Assembly (NCBI GenBank): GCA_030066555.1
Contig: JASJBK010000003.1
Span: forward strand, 70,287 to 105,491
From: Halieaceae bacterium
GTDB taxonomy: Bacteria > Pseudomonadota > Gammaproteobacteria > Pseudomonadales > Halieaceae
DNA: 35,205 nt
Reading direction: 5' to 3'
Numbering within the stretch: position 1 is the stretch's first letter; every line of letters starts with the position of its first letter. A program made the position numbers and the translations under genes. Below, piece by piece: positions 15,708 to 24,336 of this stretch. The notes beneath the pieces were generated by a model. The model was not told the origin of the DNA. It did no database searches and saw only the letters and a program-made list of their open reading frames with translations.

Positions 15708-17080
15708 GCGAGGCCGCCAACACCACCTCCCTGTGGATGTTTGCCTGCGTCTGCCTGGCGTTGATGCTCGGCTACCCGGTGGCCTATACCCTGGCAGGCA
15801 CCGCGCTGTTGTTTGCCGCCGGCGGCATTCTCATCGGCAATTTTGATCCCAGCTTTCTCACGGCCCTGCCAGGCCGGCTGTTTGGCACCATCAGCAATAT
15901 CACCCTGATCGCGGTGCCGCTGTTCATCATGATGGGGGTGATCCTGGAGAAATCCCGGGTGGCCGAGGAACTGCTGGACAATATGGCCAGACTGTTCGCT
16001 CGCCTGCGAGGCGGTCTTGGCATATCGGTGGTACTGGTAGGCGCCATGCTGGCGGCCAGCACCGGCATTGTCGGCGCCACCGTGGTGACCATGGGGCTGC
16101 TGTCGTTGCCGAGCATGCTCAAGCGCGGCTACCACCCGGCGCTGGCCACCGGCACCATCTGCGCCACCGGCACCCTGGGACAGATCATACCGCCGTCGAT
16201 CGCACTGGTGCTGCTGGGCGACATTCTTTCCAGCGCCTATCAACAGGCCCAGCTGCGTATGAATGTGTTCAACCCGAAAACGGTATCGGTGGGCGACCTG
16301 TTTATCGGCGCGTTGCTGCCTGGCCTGGTGCTGGTGGCGCTGTATATCCTCTACCTGCTGGTATATACCGCCCTGCGGCCCCAGCACGCACCAGCGGCGA
16401 TGGACATCGAGCCGATCTCCACCCGGGCACTGCTCAGGGGGCTGGTGCCGCCGCTATTGCTGATCATGGCGGTACTGGGATCGATCCTCGGCGGTGTCGC
16501 CACCCCTACCGAGGCCGCCGGCGTCGGCACCCTCGGGGCGCTGGCCCTGGCCCTGGCCAAGCGCGAGATGAGCCGGGAGCGCCTGCACGAGGTGGCGCGC
16601 AATACCCTGGAAGTCACCTGCATGGTGTTCATGATCCTGATCGGCGCAGCGCTGTTCTCGCTGGTATTCCGCGGCTTCGGCGGCGAGGAGCTGATTCATC
16701 ACTATTTCGAGTCCATCCCGGGCGGCGTCATGGGCGCCACGCTGGTAGTGATGCTGGTGATCTTCCTGCTGGGCTTCATACTCGATTTTATCGAGATCAC
16801 CTTTGTGGTGGTGCCCGTGGTCGGACCGGTGCTTTTGGCCATGGGGCTGGACCCGATCTGGCTCGGGATCATGATCGCCATCAACCTGCAGACGTCCTTC
16901 CTTACACCACCCTTTGGTTTTGCCCTGTTCTACCTGCGGGGTGTAGCCCCGGACAGCGTGCCTACCGGCGCTATCTACCGCGGGGTGATTCCGTTTATTA
17001 TCATCCAGCTTGCAGTGCTGGGCCTGCTGGTGCTTTGGCCTGGACTAGCCACCTGGTTGCCGGCGCTGCTCAAGCAATGA
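15704..17080 (+). CDS. dctM: TRAP transporter large permease (DctM type)
   Basis: The 458-residue protein has about 12 hydrophobic segments. Family marks are FIMMGVILEKSRVAEELLDNMARLF, the MLAASTGIVGATVVTMGLL stretch, GTLGQIIPPSIALVLLGD and QTSFLTPPFGFALFYLRG. The insertion near SSAYQQAQLRMNVFNPKTVSVGDLF is typical of the subgroup serving TakP-like (alpha-keto acid or lactate) binding proteins. The start is the GTG at 15704 that overlaps the dctQ stop; the frame is open further upstream, inside dctQ, which is not meaningful. It works with DctQ and, by inference, with the DctP encoded at 18447-19595. Confidence 0.93.
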   Translation: MSEAANTTSLWMFACVCLALMLGYPVAYTLAGTALLFAAGGILIGNFDPSFLTALPGRLFGTISNITLIAVPLFIMMGVILEKSRVAEELLDNMARLFARLRGGLGISVVLVGAMLAASTGIVGATVVTMGLLSLPSMLKRGYHPALATGTICATGTLGQIIPPSIALVLLGDILSSAYQQAQLRMNVFNPKTVSVGDLFIGALLPGLVLVALYILYLLVYTALRPQHAPAAMDIEPISTRALLRGLVPPLLLIMAVLGSILGGVATPTEAAGVGTLGALALALAKREMSRERLHEVARNTLEVTCMVFMILIGAALFSLVFRGFGGEELIHHYFESIPGGVMGATLVVMLVIFLLGFILDFIEITFVVVPVVGPVLLAMGLDPIWLGIMIAINLQTSFLTPPFGFALFYLRGVAPDSVPTGAIYRGVIPFIIIQLAVLGLLVLWPGLATWLPALLKQ

Positions 17081-17111
17081 CACGCGCATCGAATCCACAA
17101 TCGGGACCACC

Positions 17112-17513
17112 ATGAACGATATCGACAGCACGCCGCTCCCCCAGGGCGACCTCGCCCTGCAGACCGTCGCCATGCCCCGCGACACTAACGCCAATGGCGA
17201 TATCTTTGGCGGCTGGCTGCTGTCGCAGATGGACCTGGCGGGTGGCATAGCCGCCGGAGACGTGGCCCAGGGACGTGTGGCCACGGTCGCCATCGACGGC
17301 ATGGCCTTCCTGACACCGGTACACGTCGGCGCCGTGGTGCGCTGCTATACAGACGTGCTGGAAATCGGTCGCAGCTCCATCCGCATCATGGTGGAGGTAT
17401 GGATAGATTCGAAGCACGACGGCGATCCCATCAAGGTGACCGAGGGCGAGTTCGTGTTTGTCGCCATCGATGAAAACGGCCGCACCCGCGCAGTGCCGGA
17501 GATCGGCAGCTAG
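17112..17513 (+). CDS. YciA-type acyl-CoA thioesterase
   Basis: A 133-residue single hot-dog-fold protein. MPRDTNANGDIFGGWLLSQMD (residues 21-41) contains the family's active-site region, with the catalytic Asp expected at D41; ATVAIDGMAFLTPVHVGAVV forms the next conserved block. YciA-type enzymes hydrolyse a broad range of acyl-CoAs in the cytoplasm. It begins 31 bp after dctM, so cotranscription is possible, but no functional link to the transporter is evident. Confidence 0.9.
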   Translation: MNDIDSTPLPQGDLALQTVAMPRDTNANGDIFGGWLLSQMDLAGGIAAGDVAQGRVATVAIDGMAFLTPVHVGAVVRCYTDVLEIGRSSIRIMVEVWIDSKHDGDPIKVTEGEFVFVAIDENGRTRAVPEIGS

Positions 17514-17589
17514 CAAACTTCATGTTATGGCGGTAGTGTTCACCGTCGCGCTTAATACTCCACCCGCTCAGTAAACCACAGGAGATACC

Positions 17590-18435
17590 ATGACCATTGC
17601 CCACTCACTGATTGGCAGGGGCGCGCTCGCCGCCCTGGCCGCAACCGTTTCGCTGGCGCTGCCGGCACAGGCCGACAGCGATGCGCTGGCCGAGGCGATC
17701 GCCGGCAAGCACCGTACCGCCGCCTACGTGGAGCGCGACCCCTACCGCAACCCCATGAAGACGCTGAGCCTGTTCGACGTGCAGCCCGACCACACGGTAG
17801 TGGAAATCTGGCCTGGCGGCGGCTGGTATACCGAGATCCTCGCCCCCTACCTGCGCAAGGAAGGCAAGCTGATTGCCGCCCACTATGACAGCAGCGACAC
17901 GCAGGCCAGCTACCGTCCGCGCTCGCGGGCCGGCTTCGAGAAAAAGCTGGCGGCTAACAAGCGGGTCTACGGCAAGGTGGAAATCGGTTCGCTGATGATC
18001 GACGAAGAATCCAGGGAGGTGGTGATTGGCGCCGCCGAGGCCAACAGCGTCGATCGCGTGGTGACCTTCCGCAATGCCCACGGCTGGCGCAGCCGCGGTA
18101 TCGACGACGCCGTGTTTGAGCACTTTTTCGAGATACTCAAGTCGGGCGGCAAGCTGGGTATCGTCCAGCACATGGCCGACCCCGAGCAGGACTGGCTGTC
18201 GAAAAATATCGGCTACGTGGGTCGCGACTACGTGATCGCCAAGGCCACCCAGGCCGGCTTTATGCTGGAAGCCGAGGGCTTCTTTAACCGCAACCCGCTG
18301 GATACCAAGCGCCATGAAGGCGGTGTCTGGCAGCTGCCGCCCAACCTGCGCGGCCTCGAGACCGAAGAAGAGAAGGCCGCGTCGCGCGCCATCGGTGAAT
18401 CCGAGCGCATGACCCTGGTGTTCGTCAAACCGTAA
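17590..18435 (+). CDS. Exported class I methyltransferase-like protein (COG4798 type)
   Basis: The 281-residue product has an N-terminal signal peptide with a hydrophobic core (about residues 11-24) and a predicted cut after AQA (26-28). The mature part carries a modified SAM-binding motif, VVEIWPGGGWYTEILAPYL (70-88), then FRNAHGW, and FFEILKSGGKLGIVQH near the usual motif III. It matches predicted methyltransferases of COG4798, which often have signal peptides. A SAM-dependent enzyme in the periplasm is unexpected because SAM is cytoplasmic, so the ligand and activity are uncertain. CAGGAG lies 6 bp before the ATG. It converges with dctP, 11 bp apart. Confidence 0.8.
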   Translation: MTIAHSLIGRGALAALAATVSLALPAQADSDALAEAIAGKHRTAAYVERDPYRNPMKTLSLFDVQPDHTVVEIWPGGGWYTEILAPYLRKEGKLIAAHYDSSDTQASYRPRSRAGFEKKLAANKRVYGKVEIGSLMIDEESREVVIGAAEANSVDRVVTFRNAHGWRSRGIDDAVFEHFFEILKSGGKLGIVQHMADPEQDWLSKNIGYVGRDYVIAKATQAGFMLEAEGFFNRNPLDTKRHEGGVWQLPPNLRGLETEEEKAASRAIGESERMTLVFVKP

Positions 18436-18446
18436 GCTCTTAAGGG

Positions 18447-19595
18447 CTATTGCCCGGGAGCTGGCTCCAGGTCCCGGGCATTGATATAGGCCTGTTCCGA
18501 AATGCGGTGGTAGTTCTTCACCCCCTCATAGAACTCGCTGAATGAGGCATAGGCCTCGGCGGCCATCGGGTCGCTGGCCGCCAGCTCCTCCACCGCTTCC
18601 CGCGCCGCCTGCTTCAGGGCGATGATCACGTCGTCCGGCAGGCGCCGCAGTTTCACCCCATGTACCTCCACTAGCTCAGTGAGGGCGCGGTTGTTGCGAG
18701 CGGTGTACTCGTCCAGCATATCCTGGTTGATGGCCCGGGCGGCGCCCTCGACAATCGCCTGCAGGTCAGCCGGCAGGGCATTGAAGGCGTCCTTGTTGAC
18801 GATGAATTCCAGCACGGGCCCGGGCTCCTGCCAGCCCGGATAGTAGTAATACTCGGCCACCTCGTGCAGGCCCATCGCCAGGTCGTTGTAGGGCCCCACC
18901 CACTCGGTGGCATCGATGACCCCGGTCTGCAACGAGGTATAGAGTTCACCGCCAGGCATGGTCACTGCCACCCCACCGGCGCGGGAAAATACTTCGCCGC
19001 CAAGCCCGGGAATGCGCATCTTCAGGCCCTGCAGGTCCTCAATGGAATTGATCTCCTTGTTGAACCAGCCGGCCATCTGCACGCCTGAGTTGCCGCCCGC
19101 CATGGGGATCAGGTTAAAAGGCGCATAGGCCTTGCGCCACAGTTCCAGGCCGCCCCCGTAGTGCATCCAGGCGCTGGCCTCGTCGGCGGTGAACCCGAAG
19201 GGCACGGCGGTGAAGAACACCGCCGACGGAACCTTGCCGGTCCAGTAGTAGCCGGCCCCGTGGCCGATCTCTGCGACCCCCTGGGACACCGCATCGAACA
19301 CCCCGAAGGGCGGCACGATCTCGCCGCCGCCGTATACCTGCACCCGCAGGCGGCCGCCGCTCATCTCATCGACCCGGCGGGCGAAATTCTCCGGGCCGCG
19401 CCCCAGGCCGGGAAAGTTCTTGGGCCAGGTGGTTACCAGCTTCCACTCGATGACATCCTCCGCCTGCTGGCGCCCTTCAGAGACACTCGCATCGCGACTC
19501 GCCCGGTCCAGCACCCAGCCGGCCAGGGTCAGTACCAGCAGTGCGAGCAACAACAGGATGACCAGGGGTGTAAGGCGTTGTTCATTGAGTGCCAT
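18447..19595 (-). CDS. dctP: TRAP transporter substrate-binding protein (DctP/TakP type)
   Basis: The 382-residue protein starts with one strong hydrophobic segment (about 9-27) that lacks an obvious signal-peptidase site, so the protein may stay anchored in the inner membrane. The mature part begins EWKLVTTWPKNFPGLGRGPE, typical of the TakP (alpha-keto acid) branch. LKMRIPG contains the conserved substrate-carboxylate Arg (R194), and DATEWVGPYND contains E231/W232, expected near the ligand site. AAGGA lies 8-12 bp before the ATG. It probably delivers a small organic acid to DctQM; the exact substrate is not visible. The gene follows uvrD on minus by 36 bp and converges on the exported methyltransferase gene. 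Confidence 0.9.
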   Translation of the reverse strand: MALNEQRLTPLVILLLLALLVLTLAGWVLDRASRDASVSEGRQQAEDVIEWKLVTTWPKNFPGLGRGPENFARRVDEMSGGRLRVQVYGGGEIVPPFGVFDAVSQGVAEIGHGAGYYWTGKVPSAVFFTAVPFGFTADEASAWMHYGGGLELWRKAYAPFNLIPMAGGNSGVQMAGWFNKEINSIEDLQGLKMRIPGLGGEVFSRAGGVAVTMPGGELYTSLQTGVIDATEWVGPYNDLAMGLHEVAEYYYYPGWQEPGPVLEFIVNKDAFNALPADLQAIVEGAARAINQDMLDEYTARNNRALTELVEVHGVKLRRLPDDVIIALKQAAREAVEELAASDPMAAEAYASFSEFYEGVKNYHRISEQAYINARDLEPAPGQ

Positions 19596-19631
19596 GGCGC
19601 TAGTCCTTATTGTTGAGCCTGTCGAAACGGG

Positions 19632-21782
19632 TCACATCGACTGCAGGTTGGCGTACTGCACCACCAGCCATTTACTGCCCTCGGCGTCGAAGTTGACCTC
19701 CACCCGAGCGTTGCTGCCGCGGCCCTCGAAGTTCAGCACCACACCTTCCCCGAACACCTGGTGGTAAACGCGCTGGCCGAGGTTGAGGCCGGTATCTTCC
19801 ACCTCGGCCGTAAAGCCGATGCTGGCCGGGCGGGTGATGGTAGTGTGCAGGCGCACCTCTTCCAGCAGCTCGGTGGGAATTTCACGAATGAAGCGCGAGG
19901 GCGCATTGAAGTTCTCGTTGCCGTACATGCGGCGAGTCTCCGCGTAAGTCACCACCAGCCGCTGCATGGCGCGGGTGATACCCACATAGCAGAGCCGCCG
20001 CTCTTCCTCGAGGCGGCCGGGCTCTTCCAGCGACATGCGATGGGGGAACAGGTTTTCTTCCATGCCCGCCAGGAACACCAGCGGAAACTCCAGGCCCTTG
20101 GCGGAGTGCAGCGTCATCAGCTGCACGCTGTCCTCGTGTTCCTCGGCCTGGGCCTCACCGGCATCAAGTGCAGCATTGTCCAGGAACTCCTGTAGTGGCG
20201 AGAGCTCATCGTTCTCAGGCTCGAACTGGCGCGCGGCGGTGACCAGTTCCTGCAGGTTTTCGACCCGCGCCTGGCCGCGCTCACCTTTCTCCTTGCCGTG
20301 ATACTCCACCAGCTCGCTGGCCTCGATGACATGCTGGGTCAGCTCCGCCAGGCCCAGCTCGGAGGTATCCGAATCCATTTCATTGACCAGCACGCAGAAG
20401 GCCTCAAGCGCATTCAATGCCCGGCCTGGTAGCAGCTTTTCGTCAACCATGGTGGCAATTGCCTGCCACAGGGAAAACTGGCGTTCGCGGGCGAGCTCAC
20501 GCACCGCGTCGACCGTCTTGCCGCCAATGCCCCGCGGTGGCGTATTGATGACCCGCTCCAGCGCGGCGTCATCGGCGCGACTGACAATCAAGCGCATATA
20601 GGCCAGCGCGTTCTTGATCTCCAGGCGTTCGTAGAAGCGCTGGCCACCGTAGATGCGGTAGGGCACCGCCGCGCGAATCAGTGCTTCTTCCAGTACCCGC
20701 GACTGGGCATTGGAGCGGTAAAGAATGGCCGAGTCCGTGCGAGCGTTGCCCTCGCCGATCCAGTCCTCCAGTCGCTCGACAATGAAGCGCGCCTCGTCCT
20801 GCTCGTTGAAACCGGCGTACAGGGTGATGGCCTCGCCTTCCTCACCCGCAGTCCACAGCTCCTTGCCGAGCCGGTTCATGTTGTGTGAGATCACCGCGTT
20901 GGCGGCCTTAAGGATGGTAGAGGTGGAGCGGTAATTCTGTTCCAGTCGCACGGTGCGCACCGGATCGAAATCCCGTGAGAAGCGCTGGATGTTTTCGATT
21001 TTTGCACCGCGCCAGCCGTAGATGGACTGGTCGTCATCGCCTACCGCGACAATGGGGATGGCATCGCCGACCAGCACCCGCAGCCAGGCGTACTGGATGG
21101 TGTTGGTGTCCTGGAACTCGTCCACCAGCACGTGGCGGAAGCGACCCTGGTAGTGGGCCAGCAGCTCAGGTTGTTTCAACCACAATTCGTGGGCGCGCAG
21201 CAGCAGTTCGGCGAAATCCACCAGCCCGCCGCGCTCGCAGGCCTCTTCGTAAGCCGTGTAAACACGCAGCATCGTGTAGGCGAAGGGATCGCTCTCCGGC
21301 GCCTCGATGTGGGCAGAGCGCAGGCCCTCGTCCTTCTGACCGTTGATGTACCACTGGGCCTGGCGTGGCGGCCAGCGCCCCTCGTCCAGGTCCAGCTCCC
21401 GGCAGATGCGCTTTACCAGCCGCAGCTGGTCATCGGAGTCGAGGATCTGGAAATTCTGCGGCAACCCGGCTTCCTGCCAGTGGGCCTTGAGCAGGCGGTG
21501 GGCGAGGCCGTGAAAGGTGCCCACCCACATGCCGTGGGTGCCGATCGCCAGCATGTCCTCGATGCGTGAGCGCATCTCCCGCGCGGCCTTGTTAGTGAAG
21601 GTCACGGCAAGAATGGACCAGGGCGACAGGCCCTCGGCCTGGATCAGCCAGGCGATCCGGTGCACCAGCACCCGGGTCTTGCCGCTGCCGGCGCCGGCGA
21701 GGACCAGCATATTCTGACTTTCAGAGGCTACCGCATCGCGCTGGGCGTCATTGAGCGGTTCGAGAATTCGGGTGACGTCCAT
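19632..21782 (-). CDS. uvrD: DNA helicase II UvrD
   Basis: UvrD unwinds DNA 3'-5' in nucleotide excision and mismatch repair. The 716-residue protein (E. coli 720) starts MDVTRILEPLNDAQRDAV with the Q motif, then GAGSGKT (residues 30-36), TFTNKAAREM, DEFQDTN (Walker B region), GDDDQSIYGWRGA, LEQNYRS, LMTLHSAKGLEFP and VGITRAMQRL. The C-terminus (NLGQRVYHQVFGEGVVLNFEG) is the UvrD RNA-polymerase-interacting tail. An ATG at 21791 would add three residues; a longer frame to 22088 is antisense to the next gene and is rejected. No LexA-type operator is visible upstream. Confidence 0.95.
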   Translation of the reverse strand: MDVTRILEPLNDAQRDAVASESQNMLVLAGAGSGKTRVLVHRIAWLIQAEGLSPWSILAVTFTNKAAREMRSRIEDMLAIGTHGMWVGTFHGLAHRLLKAHWQEAGLPQNFQILDSDDQLRLVKRICRELDLDEGRWPPRQAQWYINGQKDEGLRSAHIEAPESDPFAYTMLRVYTAYEEACERGGLVDFAELLLRAHELWLKQPELLAHYQGRFRHVLVDEFQDTNTIQYAWLRVLVGDAIPIVAVGDDDQSIYGWRGAKIENIQRFSRDFDPVRTVRLEQNYRSTSTILKAANAVISHNMNRLGKELWTAGEEGEAITLYAGFNEQDEARFIVERLEDWIGEGNARTDSAILYRSNAQSRVLEEALIRAAVPYRIYGGQRFYERLEIKNALAYMRLIVSRADDAALERVINTPPRGIGGKTVDAVRELARERQFSLWQAIATMVDEKLLPGRALNALEAFCVLVNEMDSDTSELGLAELTQHVIEASELVEYHGKEKGERGQARVENLQELVTAARQFEPENDELSPLQEFLDNAALDAGEAQAEEHEDSVQLMTLHSAKGLEFPLVFLAGMEENLFPHRMSLEEPGRLEEERRLCYVGITRAMQRLVVTYAETRRMYGNENFNAPSRFIREIPTELLEEVRLHTTITRPASIGFTAEVEDTGLNLGQRVYHQVFGEGVVLNFEGRGSNARVEVNFDAEGSKWLVVQYANLQSM

Positions 21783-21906
21783 GCCGAGCATTCTAGCGAA
21801 ATCGCCCCGGCGCTGCCCCGCTTTTCCGCGGCACACGCCGTCAATTCCGTGACAAGCGCCGCCTGGGGTACCATGACGCCCATCACCCGCAGTGAAGATG
21901 ACGATA

Positions 21907-23910
21907 ATGATAAAGCGATCCCTGGTGTGTGCCTGCCTGGCGATATTGGCAGGCTGCGGCGAATCACTGGAAGACCGGCAATCCGATACCTCCCGGGGCC
22001 TCGCGGGCGAGGCGCGGGGGAATAGCGTACTGGTTCCGGACATGGGTATCCTCGACCGCAGACCGGCGCCGCCGAACCCGGAGCGCAACGCCTACTTCGG
22101 CGACCTGCACGTACATACCGGCAACTCCTTCGACGCCTACTCGTTCGGCACCACGGCAACGCCGGCGGACGCCTATCGCTACGCCCAGGGCGCCGCCCTG
22201 AAACACCCGGTGGGCTTCGAGGTGCGACTGCAGCAGCCGCTGGACTTCTACGCCGTCACCGATCACGCCATGTTCATGGGCCTGGTCAAGGCTGCCGACA
22301 AGGATCCGCGCTTTTCCCGGTATGAAATTGCCAAGCCCCTGCACGGCATCAACGACCCGGACAACATGAATGAGCTGAGCCTGATCAGCCGCGGCCGGGC
22401 ATTCAGCGATTTTGTGCCCGCCCTGGTCGCGGGCGTGCTGGATGGCAGCATCGACGAGGAGCTGGTGCACTCCATCACCCGCGCCACCTGGGCCGAGGCG
22501 GTGACAGCGGCCGACGCCGCCTACCAGCCGGGGCGCTTCACCACTTTCGCCGCCTACGAGTACACCACCTCCAGCGACGACCGCGGCAACCTGCACCGCA
22601 ACGTAATCTTCCGCTCCACCGACAAGCTACCGGCCATGCCGTTCTCCAGGCTCAATTCCCAGAATCCGGAGGGCCTGTGGGACTGGATGGACGAGCTGCG
22701 GGTGCAGGGCATCGAGAGCCTGGCCATCCCACACAATTCCAACGGCTCCAACGGGCAGATGTTCAAGCTGGTGGACTGGGCCGGCGACCCGATGGACGAC
22801 GACTATGCCCGGCAGCGTATGCGCAATGAGCCGCTGGTGGAGGTTTCACAGGTCAAGGGCACTTCGGAGACTCACCCCCTGTTGTCCAGGAATGACGAGT
22901 GGGCCTATTTCGAGATCGCCCCCTACCGGGTGGCCACCAAGCTCGACAGCCAGCCCGAAGGCAGCTACGTCCGCGATGCCTACCTGCGCGGGCTGGCGAT
23001 GGCGGAGACCGGCATGAAAAACCCCTACCAGTTCGGGCTGGTCGCCGCGAGTGACACCCACACGGGTGCTGCCTACCTGGAGGAAGACAGCTACCACTCC
23101 AAGACCGGCATGCTGGACGGTACGCCGGAGCGCCGCGGCAGCGTACCCGCGCGCTTCCTGCACGGCACGCTGGCGAGCTGGTACGACCCCGGGCTGATCA
23201 CCACCGTTGAGGGCCGAGACTACCTGGCCATCTCTTCTTTCGAGTACTGGTCGGCTTCCGGCACCGCCGCAGTGTGGGCCGAGGAAAACACCCGTGAATC
23301 CATCTACGACGCCTTCCGGCGCAAGGAGACCTTTGCCACCAGCGGGCCGCGTATCCGCCTGCGTTTCTTTGCCGGTGACTTCGACCCTGGCATGGTGGAC
23401 AGCGCTGACCTGGTCAGCACCGCCTACCGCGAGGGCGTGACCATGGGTGGTGAGCTGCCGGCCACCGAGAGCGCGCCCCTGTTTATCGGCTGGGCGGTCG
23501 CCGACGCCAACGGCACGCCGCTGCAGCGCCTGCAGGTCATCAAGGGCTGGATAGACAACGGCGAGCACCGCGAAGCCATTTACGACATCGCCTGCTCGGA
23601 CGGCAATGCAGTGGATCCGCAAACCCACCGCTGCCCGGACAACGGCGCCTCGGTGAACCTGGCGGATTGCTCGACCAGCACCGGGGTGGGCGCCAGTGAA
23701 CTAAAAACCGGCTGGCGCGACCCCGACTATCAGCCCGGACAGGCCGCCTTCTACTACCTGCGGGCGCTGGAAAACCCCACCTGTCGCTGGTCAACCTGGG
23801 ATGCTATTCGCGCCGGCGTGGAGCCACGCCCGGACCTGCCGGAGACTATCCAGGAAAGGGCCTGGTCATCACCTATCTGGATGGGCGGCCTGGAGGGCGG
23901 TAACCGTTGA
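21907..23910 (+). CDS. DUF3604 family lipoprotein with PHP-like metal-binding motifs
   Basis: The protein has about 667 residues from the 21907 ATG. MIKRSLVCACLAILAGC is a short lipoprotein signal with the lipobox LAGC (C17 lipidated); the next residue, Gly, suggests sorting to the outer membrane. DUF3604 motifs resembling PHP-domain metal ligands follow: FGDLHVHTGNSFDAY (H68, H70), VTDHAMF (D119, H120), IPHNSNGSN (H276) and SDTHTGA (D383, H385). It is therefore probably a periplasm-facing metal-dependent hydrolase; substrate and reaction are unknown. In-frame starts at 21892 (GTG) and 21898 (ATG) are alternatives; no strong Shine-Dalgarno sequence separates them. Its 3' end overlaps the convergent Cys-rich gene by 38 bp. 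Confidence 0.85.
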   Translation: MIKRSLVCACLAILAGCGESLEDRQSDTSRGLAGEARGNSVLVPDMGILDRRPAPPNPERNAYFGDLHVHTGNSFDAYSFGTTATPADAYRYAQGAALKHPVGFEVRLQQPLDFYAVTDHAMFMGLVKAADKDPRFSRYEIAKPLHGINDPDNMNELSLISRGRAFSDFVPALVAGVLDGSIDEELVHSITRATWAEAVTAADAAYQPGRFTTFAAYEYTTSSDDRGNLHRNVIFRSTDKLPAMPFSRLNSQNPEGLWDWMDELRVQGIESLAIPHNSNGSNGQMFKLVDWAGDPMDDDYARQRMRNEPLVEVSQVKGTSETHPLLSRNDEWAYFEIAPYRVATKLDSQPEGSYVRDAYLRGLAMAETGMKNPYQFGLVAASDTHTGAAYLEEDSYHSKTGMLDGTPERRGSVPARFLHGTLASWYDPGLITTVEGRDYLAISSFEYWSASGTAAVWAEENTRESIYDAFRRKETFATSGPRIRLRFFAGDFDPGMVDSADLVSTAYREGVTMGGELPATESAPLFIGWAVADANGTPLQRLQVIKGWIDNGEHREAIYDIACSDGNAVDPQTHRCPDNGASVNLADCSTSTGVGASELKTGWRDPDYQPGQAAFYYLRALENPTCRWSTWDAIRAGVEPRPDLPETIQERAWSSPIWMGGLEGGNR

Positions 23911-24310
23911 GACCGGTGGGCGGCTGCCCTGGCGGGGTAACCAAATTGCCGTCCTCATCCAGCGGGCCGGCAAAGTTACGTTCGCAGGCGTCAGCGCTGG
24001 CAGGTCGGCATCCACCGTAGCAATCGATCTCTCCGTGGATGTTGGTGAGTACCGCACCACCGGGCTGACTCGAACAGAGAATCTCGTCGTCAATACTGCG
24101 CCGGCACTCTCCCACCGAGCACACGACTTGCTGGTAGCGGTCCAGCAGGGCACTGCCGTCGATATGTGGGGCGCAATAGACTTCGCCATAGCGATCCCTG
24201 AGGCAGGGCCCCGCCCCACAAATGGTTTCTATGCGCCCGGTGTCTCGCATGCACTCGGCGAACGATGGGAAGGACCCCAGGCCCATCAGCAAAAGCAGCA
24301 ACCACCGCAT
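23873..24310 (-). CDS. Small exported Cys-repeat protein, function unknown
   Basis: The 145-residue product begins with a signal peptide (MRWLLLLLMGLGSFPSFA) likely cut before EC. The mature part carries a regular cysteine array: C31-x4-C36-x9-C46-x17, then C64-x4-C69-x9-C79-x17, and a third start at C97-x3-C101, with C109 near the end. This gives two exact 33-residue repeats. A short motif, roughly L-x-D-R-Y-x-E-V-x-C (e.g. RDRYGEVYC), recurs five times, ending at C31, C46, C64, C79 and C97. The tail is Pro/Gly-rich. GAGGT precedes the ATG by 8 bp. I recognise no named domain; disulfide-bonded hairpins in the periplasm are an inference. It sits just upstream of glmU on the same strand. Confidence 0.75.
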   Translation of the reverse strand: MRWLLLLLMGLGSFPSFAECMRDTGRIETICGAGPCLRDRYGEVYCAPHIDGSALLDRYQQVVCSVGECRRSIDDEILCSSQPGGAVLTNIHGEIDCYGGCRPASADACERNFAGPLDEDGNLVTPPGQPPTGLNGYRPPGRPSR

Positions 24311-24336
24311 CACGTGCTACCTCGAGCTGCCAAGCA

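Noticed and set aside
18452-18479. 8-bp stem GCCCGGGA/TCCCGGGC between the exported methyltransferase gene and dctP
   Set aside because: It lies inside the last codons of dctP and has no T-tract on either strand, so it is not a convincing terminator.
19613-19626. TTGAGCCTGTCGAA between uvrD and dctP, resembling a common dispersed repeat
   Set aside because: It is a single 14-bp occurrence with no inverted partner seen, so it may be chance.
21783-21906. Possible LexA operator in the uvrD/DUF3604 divergent gap
   Set aside because: No CTGT-N8-ACAG pattern is present.
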